A stretch of 7,607 nt of DNA, from positions 1 through 7,607 of the forward strand of contig CANRCO010000056.1 of the NCBI GenBank assembly GCA_947629125.1, read 5' to 3'. The notes beneath the pieces were generated by a model. That model was not told the DNA's origin, made no database searches, and saw only the letters and a program-made list of their open reading frames with translations. This document shows positions 6,084 to 7,607 of this stretch, one piece after another. The position numbers and the translations under genes were made by a program. Numbering within the stretch: the first letter of the stretch is position 1; every line of letters begins with the position of its first letter. Source of the stretch: an uncultured Bacilli bacterium (GTDB lineage Bacteria; Bacillota_I; Bacilli_A; RF39; UBA660).

Positions 6084-6224
6084 TTACTTTTCAATAAAAT
6101 AATTGAAATTACTACTGTTTTGAGCATTAATAAGTGCGAAACGATGATTTAAAATTAAAATTCCTCCTATAATTACTAAATAAAATAATCCTACTGCAAA
6201 ATATTTTTTCATTACTTTTTCCAT
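6084..6224 (-). CDS. 46-residue single-pass membrane protein, LexA-controlled; yneA/sosA-position SOS candidate
   Basis: This small ORF starts at ATG 6224-6222 with a strong AAGAAGGT six bases upstream, and ends in TAA. The product has a short Lys-rich N-terminus (MEKVMKK), one hydrophobic helix (about 9-25, with Gly12, Gly20 and Gly21) and a polar tail of about 21 residues rich in Asn. The positive-inside rule predicts N-in/C-out, like YneA and SosA. It is divergent from lexA, as yneA is in Bacillus and sosA in Staphylococcus, and a LexA-box-like palindrome sits inside its promoter. Those proteins (about 105 and 77 residues) block septation after DNA damage; YneA carries a LysM domain that is absent here. 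I see no sequence homology, only shared position, topology and control. The INA-Q segment (32-35) could be a signal-peptidase-like site, which is speculative. It may instead be a TisB-like or other SOS membrane peptide. Confidence 0.75.
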   Translation of the reverse strand: MEKVMKKYFAVGLFYLVIIGGILILNHRFALINAQNSSNFNYFIEK

Positions 6225-6246
6225 TTTATTACCTTCTTTCAATATC

Positions 6247-6276
6247 ATCTTATCATAGTACATTTGTTCGTGTCAA
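6247..6276 (-). promoter_or_regulatory. Promoter of the SOS small ORF (leftward)
   Basis: On the minus strand a perfect TTGACA (6276-6271), an 18-bp spacer and TAAGAT (6252-6247) preceded by TGA, an extended -10 element, form a strong promoter. The spacer is almost filled by the LexA-box-like sequence at 6257-6270, so bound repressor would exclude RNA polymerase. Confidence 0.82.
6257..6270 (-). promoter_or_regulatory. LexA (SOS) box 1, in the small-ORF promoter
   Basis: On the minus strand the site reads CGAACAAATGTACT. Compared with the Bacillus SOS consensus CGAACRNRYGTTYC, the left half is perfect and the right half has two changes. It begins immediately after the -35 hexamer of the leftward promoter, the classic position for repression. 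Confidence 0.82.
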
Positions 6277-6285
6277 TATATTTTT

Positions 6286-6299
6286 CAAACATTTGTTTG
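6286..6299 (+). promoter_or_regulatory. LexA (SOS) box 2, autoregulatory site of lexA
   Basis: CAAACATTTGTTTG is a near-perfect palindrome (CAAAC/GTTTG arms) that matches the SOS consensus except for A in place of G at the second base of each arm. Its last three bases are the first three of the lexA -35 hexamer, so bound LexA would shut off its own gene. Its centre lies 29 bp from that of box 1. Confidence 0.82.
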
Positions 6300-6325
6300 A
6301 CCTTTACACTTTTTTGTGCTAAAAT
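6297..6325 (+). promoter_or_regulatory. Promoter of lexA
   Basis: TTGACC (6297-6302), a 17-bp spacer and TAAAAT (6320-6325) with an extended TGC before it form a good sigma-A promoter. The predicted start, near 6332, coincides with the AGGTGATG ribosome binding site, leaving a leader of about twelve bases. LexA box 2 overlaps the -35. Confidence 0.82.
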
Positions 6326-6343
6326 TAATTTAGGTGATGAAAT

Positions 6344-6976
6344 GTGATAAATATAGTTAATAAAACTATGACAAAAAAACAAGAAGAAGTCTTAGATTAT
6401 GTCAAAAAATATTCTGCTGAACATGGTTACCCTCCTGCTATAAGAGAAATATGTCAAGCTATGGGTTTATCTTCTCCTGCTACTGTTCATACTCATTTAA
6501 AGAAATTAGAAGAAGCCGGCTACATTAAAAAAACTAATAGTAAATTTAGAACAATTGAAGTTTTAGTTGAAAATGAATACTTACAAAAAGATGAAGACGT
6601 TATAAAAGTTCCACTATTAGGTAAAGTTACTGCTGGTAATCCAATTGAAGCAATTGAAAGACCAAATGAATTTTTTGACTTACCTGCTTTATTAGTACCT
6701 AAGAAAAAAGAAGTATTTACTTTAGAAGTAAGTGGTTCAAGTATGATTAACAAAGGAATATTTGATGGCGATTATGTTATTTTACAAAGACAAAATGTTG
6801 CCAAAAATGGTGAAATTGTCGTAGCTATGACTAGTGAAAACGAAGTAACTTTAAAAACATTTTATAAAGAAAAAGACCATATTCGTTTACAACCCGAAAA
6901 CGATACTATGAGTCCCATCATATTAGATAATGTTACTATATTAGGTAAAGCCATTGGTTTATACCGTAAATTATAA
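6344..6976 (+). CDS. lexA: SOS repressor LexA
   Basis: LexA represses the DNA-damage regulon and inactivates itself by self-cleavage when RecA filaments form. The product has 210 residues (Bacillus 205). A winged helix-turn-helix domain (about 9-74) includes GYPPAIREICQAMGLSSPAT (28-47) and VHTHLKKLEEAGYI. The linker contains the cleavage site Ala97-Gly98 in KVTAGNP. The S24 peptidase domain holds catalytic Ser133 (GSSM) and Lys171 (TLKTFYK), and ends with IRLQPEN and ILGKAIGLYR. The GTG at 6344 is chosen because AGGTGATG lies at correct spacing. The in-frame ATG at 6368 would give a start closer to the Bacillus one but has no ribosome binding site. The gene is divergent from the SOS small ORF, is autoregulated through box 2, and ends in a hairpin terminator. 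Confidence 0.97.
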   Translation: MINIVNKTMTKKQEEVLDYVKKYSAEHGYPPAIREICQAMGLSSPATVHTHLKKLEEAGYIKKTNSKFRTIEVLVENEYLQKDEDVIKVPLLGKVTAGNPIEAIERPNEFFDLPALLVPKKKEVFTLEVSGSSMINKGIFDGDYVILQRQNVAKNGEIVVAMTSENEVTLKTFYKEKDHIRLQPENDTMSPIILDNVTILGKAIGLYRKL

Positions 6977-7000
6977 AAACCCGAATTTTCGGTTTTTTTT
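6975..7000. terminator. Terminator after lexA, possibly bidirectional
   Basis: CCGAA (6981-6985) and TTCGG (6988-6992) form a short GC-containing stem, extended by A and T runs if one C is bulged. Eight T follow on the plus strand. On the minus strand the same stem is followed by a G and five T, so it may also serve the convergent ATP-grasp gene, whose stop codon starts at 7001. Confidence 0.8.
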
Positions 7001-7607
7001 ATTTATTTAACCAATAACTATGTTTATAATCTTTTAAATAATAAAAATATTTTCTAACATATAGATAAATACGCCAAAAATGCTTATCTAATTTACATTT
7101 GACAGGATTAATAACTTCTCTTTTGGCCCACAGTTTTAAAGCTTCTTTTTGATATTCTTTATTTTCAATATATTTTTTAATAATTTTTTTAGGTACAAAA
7201 GATAATAGTACTTCTTTTTCTAATACTTTAAAAGTTACTTGCTTTTTATTTATTAAATCATCAATTAATATTTTTATTAAATTACATCCTAAATTAGTAA
7301 TATAATAACTGCTTCGTCCTTGACGAGCATTTATTTCTAATATTTTAAAAGTTTTATCACGAGCATCATATTTCCAATCAATTTCTGCAAAGCCTTGATA
7401 ATTAATTTCTTCTAAAAATTTAACAACCTTTTTTATAGCAGATTTATTATCTATTTTAAAACTATTGTAGCCATTTATTAAAACAGCAGCATTCCCTACC
7501 AAATTTTGATTATGTTCTTGTAAACCAATTTGAGCAAAAGAAATAAATTCTACTTGATGATTTTGCGAAACATAAACAACTGAATCAAATAAATGAGAAT
7601 CATCTCC
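6999..7607 (-). CDS. ATP-grasp carboxylate-amine ligase, C-terminal part (runs off right edge)
   Basis: The frame stays open to the window edge, so the 5' end is missing; 202 residues are visible. Inner TTG or ATG codons are not the true start. The visible part is the C-terminal half of an ATP-grasp domain. NAAVLINGYNS (38-48) is followed by YQGFAEIDWKYD (70-81) and by ILEINARQGRSSYYIT (89-104). In the last, Glu91 and Asn93 form the E-x-N magnesium site. The NxRQGRSxYYVT-type block is typical of Firmicute carboxylate-amine ligases such as D-aspartate ligases, which add the first cross-bridge amino acid to peptidoglycan precursors. The basic, aromatic-rich tail (about 130-202) fits no domain I recognise. 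The substrate cannot be read from this half, so a cell-wall role is inference. It converges on lexA and is not part of its operon. Confidence 0.72.
   Translation of the reverse strand, partial: GDDSHLFDSVVYVSQNHQVEFISFAQIGLQEHNQNLVGNAAVLINGYNSFKIDNKSAIKKVVKFLEEINYQGFAEIDWKYDARDKTFKILEINARQGRSSYYITNLGCNLIKILIDDLINKKQVTFKVLEKEVLLSFVPKKIIKKYIENKEYQKEALKLWAKREVINPVKCKLDKHFWRIYLYVRKYFYYLKDYKHSYWLNK

Noticed and set aside
6520..6753. 77-codon minus-strand frame inside lexA
   Set aside because: Antisense to the conserved cleavage-site and catalytic-Ser region of LexA; no initiation signals.

Overview
This window comes from an AT-rich (roughly 70-75% A+T by eye), walled, low-GC Gram-positive bacterium of the Bacilli or a Mollicutes-adjacent lineage. 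The evidence is a type B (Bacillus-class) RNase P RNA at the left edge, GpsB, RecU, a Bacillus-type PBP1, DnaD, Nth, YneF, a SirA-like protein and a Gram-positive LexA. Most genes end in TAA or TAG, and tryptophan is encoded by TGG. There is no sign of recent transfer: no transposase, integrase, CRISPR array or tRNA.

Layout, left to right. Positions 1-435 (minus) hold the 5' part of rnpB, abutting the end of gpsB, which has a consensus promoter at 460-488. Positions 478-594 (minus) hold a doubtful 38-codon ORF. Positions 760-3972 (plus) hold the recU-ponA operon. It ends at a bidirectional hairpin (3973-4002) facing the convergent dnaD-nth operon (4001-5264, minus). This is the Bacillus recU/ponA/nth/dnaD/gpsB/rnpB neighbourhood without ypoC.

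Positions 5331-6224 (minus) form a second block: a 46-codon single-pass membrane ORF (6084-6224), a SirA-like gene (5611-6027) and yneF (5353-5562), closed by a terminator. lexA (6344-6976, plus) is divergent from this block. In the 119 bp between the two start codons each direction has its own promoter and its own LexA-box-like palindrome. The 46-codon ORF therefore sits where Bacillus has yneA and Staphylococcus has sosA, which are SOS cell-division inhibitors, but it has no LysM domain and is much shorter. After lexA and its terminator, a convergent ATP-grasp carboxylate-amine ligase gene runs off the right edge.

Functionally the window groups cell-wall growth (PBP1, GpsB, possibly the ATP-grasp ligase), chromosome replication and repair (DnaD, Nth, RecU, SirA-like) and the SOS switch. 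The most interesting point is the LexA-controlled minus-strand unit. It could produce a minimal membrane division inhibitor together with a DnaA-blocking SirA homologue, and so halt division and replication initiation together after DNA damage. The promoter architecture is seen directly in the sequence; the checkpoint role is inference.
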